A stretch of DNA of 28,765 bases. Origin: a virus. This document shows positions 8,501 through 18,099 of this stretch, piece after piece (within the stretch, counting starts at the first letter, position 1; each line of letters begins with the position of its first letter). Below the pieces are notes generated by a model. It saw nothing but the letters and a program-made list of their open reading frames with translations. It was not told the origin of the DNA and searched no databases. The translations under genes and the position numbers were made by a program. The stretch spans positions 1-28,765 of IMG/VR virus record IMGVR_UViG_3300007960_000131; one strand, given 5' to 3'.

Positions 8501-11500
8501 AGAAGTTGTCGTAGTTTGGAAACAAAGATGCTTTACCAAAAAAATTCCAAGATGCTTCAGCTGTGTTTCTTGTTTTTGTTGCAGATCTTTGCTCTAATAG
8601 TGTTGTTGAATTATAGGGTAGGGTAATTAAATCTCTATTCTGTACAGTATTAGTAAACGTCTGTGGTGCAATGTCAATTCTATTCTGCTTAATTCTTGAC
8701 GTCAATACCTTTCTTGCACTATCGTATCCAGCCTTAAATTCTCTATCATTTACAGAAGCTGGTGATTTGGAACTAAAATTGTCAACCAAAATACCGTTTT
8801 TAAATCTGTCTAATGATGTATTTGCCGATGATGGAATCGTGAGAGCTTGTGTATCTTTTTCAAGACTATTTAATGATGTATAATATTGAAGTTTAGTAAC
8901 ATCTTGTCTAAGCTGTTTTAGATCTTGCATTGTTGAACGCTTGATCTGCTTATCTGCTATTGTATAACCATAGTCGATTCTACCCGCTTGCCTTGCTAGC
9001 TTAGCAGAAAGGGAAGGAAATACTGGAACCTCAATACCACATAAAGGCATTACATTATCTTTTGGTCTTGGAGGTACTGGCTTAGATTGTGGCGTACCTT
9101 CTGTTATTTCAAATTTACCATTATCACTTAGTGTTAGCATATCTATTCTTGGTAAATAATGCTGATAGTCGACGACAAGATTTTTTCCTGCAGCAGCGTT
9201 ATATTGTTCACCAGCAAACGTTTTTGTTGCTGCTGGGTTCGTTGTTGCTGCAGCTGCTGTTGTTGCTTCTGTTACATTTGCGGTATTTGCAACATAAGGT
9301 CTAAAATCAATTGCATCTCTAAGATCGAAAACTTGTCCATTTGTTGGTGAAGAAAATACTGGAATTGATTCTGTTCTAATCTTATCAGCAGGAAGTGGAT
9401 TTGTCGTATCGTCTACAGGATAACTGTCGACAGAGAAATAACCATAATTTGATCCAGACTTTGTAAATGCTCTCAAGACAACAAGTATTCTACTAGCTGC
9501 AGAAAGACTCAATGTTGAATTTGTTGTTTGTCTTAGATAACTTAAATTATAGAATCCATCTTCTTGTCTACGATCGAGATAAAAATCAGATGTCTTATCG
9601 TATGTTGCACTTTCAATACCTGTAAAGGTAGTATGAACATAAACTTTTTGAATATCATATACATCTGGAATTCCAAGCGACCATGGTCCACTTGAACCAG
9701 CAGCGTTAGTACTACAATTAATTTTTACATATGAGTTTGCATTAAGTACTTTGTCAATTTGGGCTGCATTGTCTTTTCTAATATTATGGACAACATTAAC
9801 TGTTAGTGTGTCTTCTAATTCTTTACCTCTTGTGCAATTAATGATTACACTATCACCTGTGCCACCAATTGTAATATTACTCGTGGTTGAATCAGCTAGT
9901 GGTACAACTTTATTTTGGGTGAATAATCTTCTATGAGCCTTCGATGTCCCATTTGCAACTGGTTTCGCTCTTACTTGAAGAACTGTATTGTTTGTGATAC
10001 CGGTAATTACCTGGCTTCCGGATATAGTATCAACAACAATTGTGTCCCCTACTCTGTATTCATTAATAAACGCTGTACCTGTTCCAACTATTGTTGTGTT
10101 ATCACTGTTTGTTTGTACTGTACCAGTTAGTGGAACAGTTTGAGCAGTATCACCTCCGGCGACAATTATAAATTCATTTTCCTCATCATCAGACAATGAT
10201 GAGCTAGTTGAATAAGGAAAGAACTGGTCTCCACCTGATAAAGCAAATGTTAATGTACCGTTTGTTTGAACAGTCTGACTTGTAGTAGTTGTTCTGAAGA
10301 TAAACGAAGCGTTGTCAGTTGGTTTATGATTTAGTGTTTTAATACCTTTGTTTGAGAAAGATTGTACTAAAACTTTACGATCTGTTTCATTAAGAACTGT
10401 TTTACCATTTACTAATACAGTGTCGGCAATTGCCTCACCAGAACCACCACCTGCAAATTCAGCAATTGACTTAATATCTCTGAAGTCTTTACCAGCATTC
10501 ATTTGAATGTCAAACAAATAAACTCTATATTGGCACGTGCTTGTTCCTTGTACGCCACTGTTGTATCTAATTGATCTAACTTTAGCAGTACCCACAACTA
10601 CACCAGTATAAGATGGCCCTGATCCTGATACATTTGATCCGGAAATAGAAGGAATTGTTTCATCGCTAGCTGTAGGACAAGTTGAAATTCTATTAGATGC
10701 AGTGTCGAGTAATTTAACTTCAGAATTAGTTTCAATTCCAAAGTTACCAAGATATTCATCAACAATTACGTAGTTACCAAAATTTTGTGATACAACAGCA
10801 TTTTCTACATTAGCAGTATCAGTACCTTTTCTAACTGTTACTCTTGCTGTACCAACTGTTTCAGTTCTGAATCCTTGAACATACGCTTTACCTGTTCCAA
10901 CTAAAACAGTATCGTGTGTTGCATTTGATGTTAAATCTTCTGAAGAAAATGTAAAAGGTTTTACAACATAGTTACCACTTTCTTCGTGTGTTCTTCTTGC
11001 CATTTCCTTACCAAGTTGAGAATAAACCGTCTCTTCTTGAATTCTATTAATATCACCTCTTGAATTTACTTCAACAATCCTTAGGAAATTATTTGGTGCA
11101 TTTGAAGATACAAAAGAATTAGCAACAGCTGATAATTTAAGTCTATCAGCACCAGAAGCATTTACATTATTAAATCCTTGGGCATTATCAAGTAATGTAC
11201 TATCGATGTCTGAACTAATAATCTCTTCTTTTGTTGTAAAACCAACATAATAATTATTTGCAAGAGTTGTATATCTATCAACAAGGATCTTTTGTGGATC
11301 AACATCAACGAAATGACCTTTTTGAAAAATAACACCATCATCACACACAAACCCTACTGTGCTTCCAATTACATTATGCCTCAAATGTTCAGCTCGAGCT
11401 GCTTCTGTTGGTCCTGTTCCTAATAGATAATTAATTTTTCCAGGATCTGCTTTTTGTAGTGAAGAATTTGCAGCTACGAACGAAGTGTTTGACAACAGTA

Positions 11501-12230
11501 ATGCGGAAAGATTTGCACCTGATCCAGTGTTTGTATTTACTGTAATGGTAATCGTTTCTCTTAGATCATAATTTTTACCTGAGTTTGTAACAGTTACAGA
11601 TGTGATGTTACCACTAGCATCTGTTGTTACATTTGCTGCAGCGTTCGAACCTCTTAATGAAGTAAATACTAAAGTGTCACCATTGGTATAACCTGTACCA
11701 CTGTTTGCGATTGAAATGCTATTAATTATACCATTGGCCGAATAGAACTTTAAAACATTTCCAGTAGCAAATTTTTCTACTTCGGTACCGCCAGCTGTTT
11801 TACCAACAGATGTATATCTACCATAAAAAGTATTTAAATTTGGATTTTGAGTTTGAAATCCTGATCTTGTTAATTCAATCTGCATAATTAAATTATTATT
11901 AGCATTACCAGAGGTAGCTTCATACACCAAATAACCATTAGCATAATCACCAATTGAGAATACATCACCTGCTTGATTTCTATCTTCTACTTTAACATAT
12001 TGAAAAATTTTCTTTGTAAAGTTAACACCAGAAATAATTGTGCCGTCTTTAAGAATATTTTGTCCAAAAATTTCAATTTGTTTTTGTAAAATAGATTGTA
12101 GCTGAGTTAGTTCTCTTGCTTGTACAGGAACAGATGGTTTGAAAAGGATTCTATTGTAACCCTTTTCGAAATCGTAGTCGTCAAAGTATGGACTTGCATT
12201 TAAATCAGTGTCGAGTGGATTTCCTACCAT
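5577..12230 (-). CDS. Very large virion structural protein, DUF4815-type, 2217 aa
   Basis: The N-terminus (residues about 14-62) carries YFDDYDFEKGYNRILFKP followed by VQARELTQLQSILQ, the hallmark start of DUF4815 phage proteins, found next to baseplate genes in T4-like marine phages. The body is Thr/Asn/Ser/Val-rich, beta-type and repetitive: GTGYTNGD near residue 178, and two modules of the form GTGTAF...VGD. A Pro-rich linker (PNPPAPPSFSPS) and a Gly-Asp tract at about 1539-1557 divide it into two parts. The region after the tract (IAQTFIVKD...) resembles carbohydrate-binding-like beta domains of such proteins, though I cannot name a fold. An SD-like GAGGAA precedes the ATG, 8 nt after gp8 ends. 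By position it probably takes the place of T4 gp9/gp10 or the long-fibre attachment proteins at the baseplate rim; that is inference. Confidence 0.85.
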   Translation of the reverse strand: MVGNPLDTDLNASPYFDDYDFEKGYNRILFKPSVPVQARELTQLQSILQKQIEIFGQNILKDGTIISGVNFTKKIFQYVKVEDRNQAGDVFSIGDYANGYLVYEATSGNANNNLIMQIELTRSGFQTQNPNLNTFYGRYTSVGKTAGGTEVEKFATGNVLKFYSANGIINSISIANSGTGYTNGDTLVFTSLRGSNAAANVTTDASGNITSVTVTNSGKNYDLRETITITVNTNTGSGANLSALLLSNTSFVAANSSLQKADPGKINYLLGTGPTEAARAEHLRHNVIGSTVGFVCDDGVIFQKGHFVDVDPQKILVDRYTTLANNYYVGFTTKEEIISSDIDSTLLDNAQGFNNVNASGADRLKLSAVANSFVSSNAPNNFLRIVEVNSRGDINRIQEETVYSQLGKEMARRTHEESGNYVVKPFTFSSEDLTSNATHDTVLVGTGKAYVQGFRTETVGTARVTVRKGTDTANVENAVVSQNFGNYVIVDEYLGNFGIETNSEVKLLDTASNRISTCPTASDETIPSISGSNVSGSGPSYTGVVVGTAKVRSIRYNSGVQGTSTCQYRVYLFDIQMNAGKDFRDIKSIAEFAGGGSGEAIADTVLVNGKTVLNETDRKVLVQSFSNKGIKTLNHKPTDNASFIFRTTTTSQTVQTNGTLTFALSGGDQFFPYSTSSSLSDDEENEFIIVAGGDTAQTVPLTGTVQTNSDNTTIVGTGTAFINEYRVGDTIVVDTISGSQVITGITNNTVLQVRAKPVANGTSKAHRRLFTQNKVVPLADSTTSNITIGGTGDSVIINCTRGKELEDTLTVNVVHNIRKDNAAQIDKVLNANSYVKINCSTNAAGSSGPWSLGIPDVYDIQKVYVHTTFTGIESATYDKTSDFYLDRRQEDGFYNLSYLRQTTNSTLSLSAASRILVVLRAFTKSGSNYGYFSVDSYPVDDTTNPLPADKIRTESIPVFSSPTNGQVFDLRDAIDFRPYVANTANVTEATTAAAATTNPAATKTFAGEQYNAAAGKNLVVDYQHYLPRIDMLTLSDNGKFEITEGTPQSKPVPPRPKDNVMPLCGIEVPVFPSLSAKLARQAGRIDYGYTIADKQIKRSTMQDLKQLRQDVTKLQYYTSLNSLEKDTQALTIPSSANTSLDRFKNGILVDNFSSKSPASVNDREFKAGYDSARKVLTSRIKQNRIDIAPQTFTNTVQNRDLITLPYNSTTLLEQRSATKTRNTAEASWNFFGKASLFPNYDNFYDVRHTAESDIKLEIDMSSGVKSLANQLNQLEAIQAPSTEVVSSESVTNFLGTTNSSRVSGATTRSTGGGTQIIEIVENETVEHYETILTEEVQEKHNQFIGTETTSVTNVGTFVKDTRFNPYIREQVIFCYAVGLKPNTRHYIYFDSKDVSAVVTPCTVNSSDEVIQSNFRTTGARGDAINSNSKGEVFFSLYIASETYAVGSREVYIANKNTYQNAVDDADSFTTVTFNAYNHSVDQGSLEVSTKQVQFQTKRPVVGSKTIVTNTPSQKSTVVSSESIVGFIPNPPAPPSFSPSGGDGDGDGDGDGGDGDGDDPIAQTFIVKDTQDATGVFISKIDLYFQTKDPNLGVTVELRSVLNGYPTLNQIPGSQVHLNSSQVNTSNDGSIATTVTFNDLVFLKNFTEYCIVVTPDNANPNYELFVRKAGEADFITKNVENKDSFVGSLFVSSNNSAWKATVDEDFKMTIYRANFTKGSGEVLYTNRDYEFFDLSSIQGGFEQGERVFEWDPSANITGTVQFTTTSETVTGSGTAFTTDLNVGDWVALSNGTSHDAKKVTSITSNTSLTIQGFPTFAVQGANTANVMLSAQGTVDFYENTSRNKEMFLIDSTANSTMYFANSDIIIGSQSQANAVVTTVKNLKTSGFENLIYYISPELTEFTQFAQANTATGSSANNSYPVDNRARFDEEQYIKSRSNEIVDQSGAKSWKHTYKFKTQLDRLSPILDDSTTSIVRLEHVINNDATNEYLPGQGNALAKYVSKVVTLDAGLDAEDIKVFVTSTRPQGTDVQVWARVLNEYDPDPFGDKHWTKLARVGDDSFTSPTGINDFIEMEFGFPTSLDVTKLSGTGLADLANTQISTNGTDLSTAVSTNDLLKIVNTSRTTDYQLELVSAANSTVITLANALTFDNTEADLFLVNTTAKQQAFLDPGNEGIVTYFNGDNIRFNQYRSFQIKIVMLSPDITRVPRIKNYRAIAVTI
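7558..7612 (-). repeat. In-frame hexanucleotide repeat encoding a Gly-Asp tract
   Basis: A run of (ACCATC)-type hexamers, mildly degenerate, encodes alternating Gly and Asp with two extra Gly. It follows a Pro-rich linker. Any slippage by whole units keeps the frame and changes the tract by two residues per unit, so it may act as a flexible, length-variable hinge. Confidence 0.85.
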
Positions 12231-12238
12231 TGTTTCCT

Positions 12239-13993
12239 CTAAAACTTAAAGACCAGTTTAATTGTTTCTGTTGTTGTGTTTGATCTTGACACACTTTCGA
12301 TATTTTTAAGCAATAAAACACTACCTGAGTTTCTAACCAAATCTGGACTAATTTTACTTTTAAACCGAACCGTTTCATTTGACGTACTACCAGTAACAAT
12401 ATCTGTATTGGTTATATCAAATGCTCCTCTTATTGTTGTAAGAGAAGTTACAGTACTGTTACTTGCATAAACAAATGCATTAGCATTATTTATAGTGTCG
12501 GTTACCTTCTCATCTTCACTAAATGGATTACCACTTAATAAATTATGACTATATTTTCCAGTTTGTTGAAAATAATCAGTATTTGATCTAGAACTATCTT
12601 CAGCATTAACTCTAACACCAACGACTGTTGCTGTTGCACTAGATGTAGATCCAGTAACATTACCTGAGTTAGCAAAACTACCATATGCATTTGTTAATCT
12701 CATGACAGTAGTGTTTGAAAAAGATATTGCACCTTTTGCATTTGCAGTATTTAAAGTAACAGTTTCACCCGTTGTAAAGTTAGCGGTTTGATTTTCAAAT
12801 GTGATCATTACATTTGCATAATGTGGATCTTTTAATAATCCTACAGTTCTAAAATCATTATCTGTCTGAATCTGACTAGCTTCATTATTAGCAAAGTCTG
12901 TACTAATTATAATATATCTTGCATTTAATTCTTCTTTTGGATTTGACGCATGACCACCATATGGACCTATAATTGCACGGGCAGAAGCTAGGTTAGCTGA
13001 CTCCATGTTATTTGCTTCAATGGTAACATCAGCAAACGTGTAACCCGAACCTCGCTGTAATATCTCTACGTTTGATATAGTATTAGTGCTTGTGTTGATT
13101 ATTGCACGAGCTTCAGCATTTGAACCATCACCTCTGATTCTTACAAGAGGAGTGATTTCAAATGTTGATGTTCCATCTGGAGCTGAAGATAATGCATTGT
13201 TAACAGTAACAGTTTTAGTAGAACCATCGTAATCAGTAATCTGCTTAAACTCACCATTACCTACACCGCCTGTAAAATATATCATACAATTGTTATAAAA
13301 ATCATTATTTCCAGAAGCTGTGCTGACAATTTTAAACACAGTTGTGTTTGTTGAAGATACGACAGATCCGGATACGTATTCATTATAATTGTTTCCACTG
13401 TTTGAAACAACATAAGCATCAATTGAACCGTTAATTGCATTAGATACAGCATTTGCATGACTTACAATCGGAATGTATGTGTTTGAAGCAAACTTATCCC
13501 ACGTTGCCTGAGGTATTGTATACATAAATCTCCACTGGTACCCGTCAGCAGCAGATTTAATGTACAGTGTATCTAATGCTGCAGAGACATCAGAGAACAA
13601 AGGAGTTGAATTAGATGCAACACCACCATTGTTATCAATACATTTCCATACGTGATAATCTGTACCTTCTGATGTATATACAAAATAATTATTTGAGTCT
13701 AATCCAGTTGATGTAGGATCATACATTGCATATACAGTATTATTTGTCCAAAGACGTTTTTCAATAGCCTGTGATACGTCAGAACTTGTAACAAGTTTAC
13801 CAGATATCATTTCATCATATGTTTGATGTAGAGAATTTGCAATAGAAGCGTTAGGATCTGGTGTCGTAACTTCTATATAATCTCTATGCTTTGACGTAAA
13901 TACATAATATCTAGAGTTTGCTGCTTCATCTAATGACTCAACAAACTGACTAGCAACATGTACGTTATATTCTTTGTAAGTCTTACTACTCAT
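12239..13993 (-). CDS. 8: Baseplate wedge subunit gp8-like, 584 aa
   Basis: Resembles T4 gp8 (334 aa, a dimer in the baseplate wedge) in order and spacing of landmarks. An N-terminal VASQFVESLDEAANSRYYVF is followed by a Trp-Thr segment, YFVYT...HVWKCIDN at about 103-121, STPLF, and DGYQWRFMYTIP at 150-161. The C-terminus (TTTETIKLVFKF) parallels the T4 gp8 end. The middle, about 200-560, is a large beta-rich insertion compared with T4, including RGSGYTFAD near residue 314, like motifs in gp7 and the DUF4815 protein. The order gp6, gp7, gp8 is the T4 order and supports the call. It carries an internal late-promoter octamer near its 3' end. Binds gp7 and gp10 in T4. Confidence 0.85.
   Translation of the reverse strand: MSSKTYKEYNVHVASQFVESLDEAANSRYYVFTSKHRDYIEVTTPDPNASIANSLHQTYDEMISGKLVTSSDVSQAIEKRLWTNNTVYAMYDPTSTGLDSNNYFVYTSEGTDYHVWKCIDNNGGVASNSTPLFSDVSAALDTLYIKSAADGYQWRFMYTIPQATWDKFASNTYIPIVSHANAVSNAINGSIDAYVVSNSGNNYNEYVSGSVVSSTNTTVFKIVSTASGNNDFYNNCMIYFTGGVGNGEFKQITDYDGSTKTVTVNNALSSAPDGTSTFEITPLVRIRGDGSNAEARAIINTSTNTISNVEILQRGSGYTFADVTIEANNMESANLASARAIIGPYGGHASNPKEELNARYIIISTDFANNEASQIQTDNDFRTVGLLKDPHYANVMITFENQTANFTTGETVTLNTANAKGAISFSNTTVMRLTNAYGSFANSGNVTGSTSSATATVVGVRVNAEDSSRSNTDYFQQTGKYSHNLLSGNPFSEDEKVTDTINNANAFVYASNSTVTSLTTIRGAFDITNTDIVTGSTSNETVRFKSKISPDLVRNSGSVLLLKNIESVSRSNTTTETIKLVFKF
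12487..12494 (-). promoter_or_regulatory. T4-type late promoter octamer TATAAATA
   Basis: Exact TATAAATA on the minus strand in the 3' part of gp8. The predicted transcription start is near 12481, about 251 nt before the DUF4815 gene. It may give that gene its own late transcript; being within coding sequence, chance occurrence in AT-rich DNA cannot be excluded. Confidence 0.45.
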
Positions 13994-13996
13994 TTA

Positions 13997-16666
13997 CTAT
14001 GCCTGTACAACACTAGATTCTATTGCTGACGATTCGTTATTTGCAAATGAATCAACTACTACTTTGCCAAACAACTTATAACCAGCAGTGTGGATGACGT
14101 CCTTAACTACTTTTTCATACTTATTTAGCTCAAATTCAGATAGGATTTGATATGAGAATGTCTGGTAAAAATCATTATCATGAATAAAATAATTCTCATT
14201 TAACGCACCGTATTTTCTTCTCCAATAACCTCTACTGATACCTGTTCCATTTGCAACAGCTGTACCTGTTACTAATTGAGCTATTCCATTTACAGTAAAT
14301 GATACATTCTCACCTGTTTTAAATCTATAACCTGAATCAACAACTTCAATCGTATCAATTATTCCAGTACCAATAGTGACATTTGAGCTTATTGTTGCGT
14401 TTAATCCTGTTCTTATAGTTTCGTTCCAAGAATTAGCTGGATAGTTGACTCTTGTTGGTTCTAACGACTTATAATTATTGTTTGTTTGTAATCTATCGGT
14501 TGTAGATATTCTAAACAATTCATCAACAGAATGCATTCTTGCTGTCAAAGATTGTGAAGATGTGTTTATTGTAAGTACTTTTCCAACAGCCAAATGTGTT
14601 TGTGTGCTGTTTGTTTGGGTATCTATTAATGAACAATCAACCGTGTTTCCACTTATAAATCCTGTTATTGTATTGCTACTAAATGTAACTGAGCTACCTG
14701 TAACATAAAAGTTGTCACCATCAGTTTTCTCAACAAGGTTGCCTAATTTTAAATATGTTGTATTTGAATCAAGTACAACAGCATAATTATTTACTGTTGA
14801 GCTTTTCTCTTGTACAATTCCTTCACCAATAGCTAATGGATTAACAGCACTTGAGAATGTTATAACCTTTACGTCGGACGATCTACTTTGTCTTAGAATA
14901 TCACCTTGAATAGGTGCAGGACCAGCTAGGTTGATATAATCAACTTCCACATCTCTTACATTATAACCATCGATGTATCTGTTTTGAGGCAATACAACTG
15001 GATTGCCAGAATATGTGTTACCGGTGTCATTAATAGTGAGTATTGAAATTTCTCCCAACAGCTCATTTTGAAAAGTAAGAGCCTTTTCGATCACAGAATC
15101 AACATTTGCTGATGTGTCTTTTACAAAACCATATCCATTGTCAGATACGTTACTTGTGCTACCATCTATAACCATATCTAAAAACGCAACATTACCGGCG
15201 TTATTTGCATTTATATAATCTGTATATACATTAGCAGTGACACCGTTTAGAATAGTTGTAATTTCAATATTTGAACCAGTACCAGACACATTTGTTATAA
15301 TGTCTGCATATGTATTTGACGTCAGTCCTCTAACATACATTTGAGCATCAGCAAATGGAAATGCAATATTGTTTGCAACTAATCCAATATTTTTTCCATT
15401 GTCGCCAATATATGTTCCATATGCATATGTGTTTGTTATAGATACAGGTGTTGCATTTGCATATGTATTAGCTATGATTTGTAAATTTACAACACTACTG
15501 CTAAATGAACCAGTTGTCTCGTAAACAAACAAAGACCCTTCAGATGTGTTCCCTGAAATTAAACCAATATTACCGTTTGCAACTACAACACCATTCGCAT
15601 TTAAACCAACGACCCAAGTACTGGTGTTTGCTGCATTATAAAAGTCATCAGACGCAGCTGTGTATTCAATTGTTATTCTTGGCGATTCAATTGTTTCAAA
15701 TAAATCAAATGTATTGGCTGGTCTTGTAGTCAGTGGATGACTTGTAACTAAATCGTCAAACTGAGCGGATACAAATGTGTTAGATACATTATTTACTTCA
15801 AGCGTAACTGTACTAACCAATACATTACTTATTGATGTATTGGTTGAATAACCAGAACCGACACTTGTAGTAATAAAATTTGGTATGCCAGTTCCATCTT
15901 TTACAGATAAAACTCTAACATGACCATGCGTTGAAGTATTAGCTGTTGATTTTACATCTAAAGTATCACCAACAGCATAATTGTTACCACCAGCTGTAAT
16001 TGTTAAATTATTTAATGAACCATTTAGTCTAATTTTTTGTGAGCCTGATTGTCCATTAGAAATTAGTTCATTACCTTGAAACTCACCTACTAGATTATCC
16101 AAGAACATAATTGTTAATAATGTTCCTTGTACAGAAGTGCCTACAATAGATGTTACATAAGCTGATGCTTTTGAGGTTTCACCAGTAATTGTTCTTCCGA
16201 GAAATGTTTTTAAAACATCTTCATCTGGTATATAACACTCAACGTATCTTGGCTTAACAAACTCAGCATCAGAAGGTCTTAAAATATGTACATTGGGTAC
16301 ATAAAGATCTGCATCTTTACCATAAACTAATTTAAATAATAATTTCACACACGTTTCATTGCCTTTCGATCTATAGAGATCAAGAATGTGTTTTGTAACA
16401 AAACCAACGTCTAAATTTGACACATCAGGTAATGAGAAAAGATAAGTTTCTTTAAAATGTTTAAGAAAATCACCAACACTTTGATCAACATCAATATATT
16501 CAAGCATGTTTCTTGATATTTGAAGTGTGTTGTTATTTTGTTCTAAATGTTCATAATATGCTTTTAAAAACAATGTTAATAATGGAGCATCATCTCTATA
16601 GACACCAGGAAACTGCTGCTCGAGAAAGATAGAAATAGAATTCTCAATATTATTGAGCTCAGGCAT
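13997..16666 (-). CDS. 7: Baseplate wedge subunit gp7-like, 889 aa
   Basis: The N-terminal 125 residues match the helical core of T4 gp7: FLKAYYEHLEQNN (33-45), then a region aligned to 'VARFFESRSYDFYSTKG' of T4, here VTKHILDLYRSKGNE (90-104), then VKLLFKLVYGKDADLYVPN (107-125). The long beta-rich middle has several GxGY..GD motifs (around 226-234, 270 and 777). The last 60 residues (YQTFSYQILSEFEL...VIHTAGYKLFGKVVVDS) match the closing helix-strand of the gp7 core. T4 gp7 is 1032 aa with a long N-terminal beta-propeller-like part before this core; here the core is at the N-terminus. Start overlaps the gp6 stop by 1 nt (TAATG). gp7 clamps the gp6 ring in the wedge. Confidence 0.85.
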   Translation of the reverse strand: MPELNNIENSISIFLEQQFPGVYRDDAPLLTLFLKAYYEHLEQNNNTLQISRNMLEYIDVDQSVGDFLKHFKETYLFSLPDVSNLDVGFVTKHILDLYRSKGNETCVKLLFKLVYGKDADLYVPNVHILRPSDAEFVKPRYVECYIPDEDVLKTFLGRTITGETSKASAYVTSIVGTSVQGTLLTIMFLDNLVGEFQGNELISNGQSGSQKIRLNGSLNNLTITAGGNNYAVGDTLDVKSTANTSTHGHVRVLSVKDGTGIPNFITTSVGSGYSTNTSISNVLVSTVTLEVNNVSNTFVSAQFDDLVTSHPLTTRPANTFDLFETIESPRITIEYTAASDDFYNAANTSTWVVGLNANGVVVANGNIGLISGNTSEGSLFVYETTGSFSSSVVNLQIIANTYANATPVSITNTYAYGTYIGDNGKNIGLVANNIAFPFADAQMYVRGLTSNTYADIITNVSGTGSNIEITTILNGVTANVYTDYINANNAGNVAFLDMVIDGSTSNVSDNGYGFVKDTSANVDSVIEKALTFQNELLGEISILTINDTGNTYSGNPVVLPQNRYIDGYNVRDVEVDYINLAGPAPIQGDILRQSRSSDVKVITFSSAVNPLAIGEGIVQEKSSTVNNYAVVLDSNTTYLKLGNLVEKTDGDNFYVTGSSVTFSSNTITGFISGNTVDCSLIDTQTNSTQTHLAVGKVLTINTSSQSLTARMHSVDELFRISTTDRLQTNNNYKSLEPTRVNYPANSWNETIRTGLNATISSNVTIGTGIIDTIEVVDSGYRFKTGENVSFTVNGIAQLVTGTAVANGTGISRGYWRRKYGALNENYFIHDNDFYQTFSYQILSEFELNKYEKVVKDVIHTAGYKLFGKVVVDSFANNESSAIESSVVQA

Positions 16667-18099
16667 TATTCTCTAATCTCTTCAACCGTTATTGTCGTTT
16701 CATCAGGTCTTATTCTAATAATATCCTCACGCTTACCAAATACATCTGTACTGATTGTTCTACCATACAATTTAATAATACCAGATGTAAAACCACCCGT
16801 GTATGAGGTAATCGTTAGTTCTTGAATGCTAACAACTCCTTTTTCATAATCAACAGTACCTACATTTTCATTGATTACGTCAATTGAATTATTTGTAACT
16901 GTAACTACTTGAAGTACACCATTCGAGTTGTCTCTCAAAGAACAACCTGTAATTCCATTAAATGTAAATGTGCCTGATACAACAGCTGGCGTCGAAAGCC
17001 CAACAAAGTCATCTTGAGTTAATTCATCAATAGGATTGTCTTTTTTTAGCTTATTATTAAATTCAATTCTTTGAGTAAATGCTTTATTAATACTTGGTGA
17101 TATTTCTTTTACAACTCTTATTGCTGTTGAGTTGCTAAGTATTGATGGATCTGTTGCATCAATATCTTTCATCAGTTTACTTAATCTGAATGTTTTGAAG
17201 AACTGATCTAAATTAGTGCTGTTAAAATTAACAACGGTGTTTTCAACTAACGATTGAATTGCCGAAGGTGTTTTTTGTGTTGCATTTTTATTGTATCTAA
17301 CTGTACTCTTAACCTCAATGTTTATAAACTTTGGATCTTTCACATCAAATCTCATACCAATAGGCATTTTTGGTTTAATAAAATTAATAATTTGTTGTTT
17401 TAATGTTGTTGGTATAACATCGTAAGATTGACTTCTTAATGCTGCCTTAACAACACCAAACTGAGGAGTGACTTCTTCATCACCACCAAACACAAACGCT
17501 GATGTAATATCACCAAACTCATTTAAAATTAGAGTTTCGTAATCATTTGTTGTGACAGCTCTTTCTTGGGTTGCCAACGCTCTTGGTGCAGAAAATTTAA
17601 TATCATCGAGGTTTTGGAAAACGTCACCGTTCAATGCTTTTGTTACAAGTGAAATTGCTACTGGGTGACCTGCAACTGTATCTGCAGAAAAACTATTAGC
17701 ACCATTTGGATCAGATCCACTTGATACTCTGTAATTTAATTCAACGAGATTATTGTTTGCTAGTCTTCTTCCAAATGTACCATTACCAAACACAACTTTA
17801 TAACTACCATTTGTTGAAGGTTCAATGAAATATATGTTAGATGTACCAGTCAATCCAAATAAACTGTTTGCTCTTGTATATTCACTATTTGTACTATCTG
17901 TATTTGAAGTTCTTACTTTGACTGTCAAACTTGCAATATCAACATCAAAGTTGTTAATATAAAACTGTTGTGTGTTTGATGTTGAATTGGTGTTTGATAC
18001 TAAAAATGCTTCCTGTACAATTTCACCTTCGTAAATTGCAACATTACTAGCAACATACCCATTATTAGCATAAACAACTATATCAGCATTTGTAGAGAA
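16666..18099 (-). CDS. 6: gp6 baseplate wedge, C-terminal part after in-frame stop
   Basis: Continues gp6 in the same frame directly after a TAA at 18102-18100. The first residues are FSTNADIVVYANN; later come NIYFIEPSTNGSYKVVFGNG, a TERAVTTNDYETLI-like segment (QERAVTTNDYETLILNEFGD), SDPNGANSF and 'PIGMRFDVKDP', all matching T4 gp6 (for example 'CVTATDYDTFVSERFGS'). There is no in-frame ATG between 18099 and the first conserved part; the earliest alternative start is a TTG at 17928, which would remove about 57 conserved-looking residues. Hence independent translation is unlikely. The end overlaps gp7 by 1 nt. gp6 forms the conserved ring that binds gp25 and gp7 and joins wedges. Confidence 0.85.
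   Translation of the reverse strand, partial: FSTNADIVVYANNGYVASNVAIYEGEIVQEAFLVSNTNSTSNTQQFYINNFDVDIASLTVKVRTSNTDSTNSEYTRANSLFGLTGTSNIYFIEPSTNGSYKVVFGNGTFGRRLANNNLVELNYRVSSGSDPNGANSFSADTVAGHPVAISLVTKALNGDVFQNLDDIKFSAPRALATQERAVTTNDYETLILNEFGDITSAFVFGGDEEVTPQFGVVKAALRSQSYDVIPTTLKQQIINFIKPKMPIGMRFDVKDPKFINIEVKSTVRYNKNATQKTPSAIQSLVENTVVNFNSTNLDQFFKTFRLSKLMKDIDATDPSILSNSTAIRVVKEISPSINKAFTQRIEFNNKLKKDNPIDELTQDDFVGLSTPAVVSGTFTFNGITGCSLRDNSNGVLQVVTVTNNSIDVINENVGTVDYEKGVVSIQELTITSYTGGFTSGIIKLYGRTISTDVFGKREDIIRIRPDETTITVEEIRE

Noticed and set aside
9089-9350. Leu- and Cys-rich plus-strand ORFs
   Set aside because: Both are antisense shadows of an Ala/Thr-rich part of the 2217-aa protein.
16666-17928. 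Separate gene starting at TTG 17928
   Set aside because: gp6 sequence is continuous upstream to the TAA at 18100 in the same frame, so this is the 3' part of gp6.
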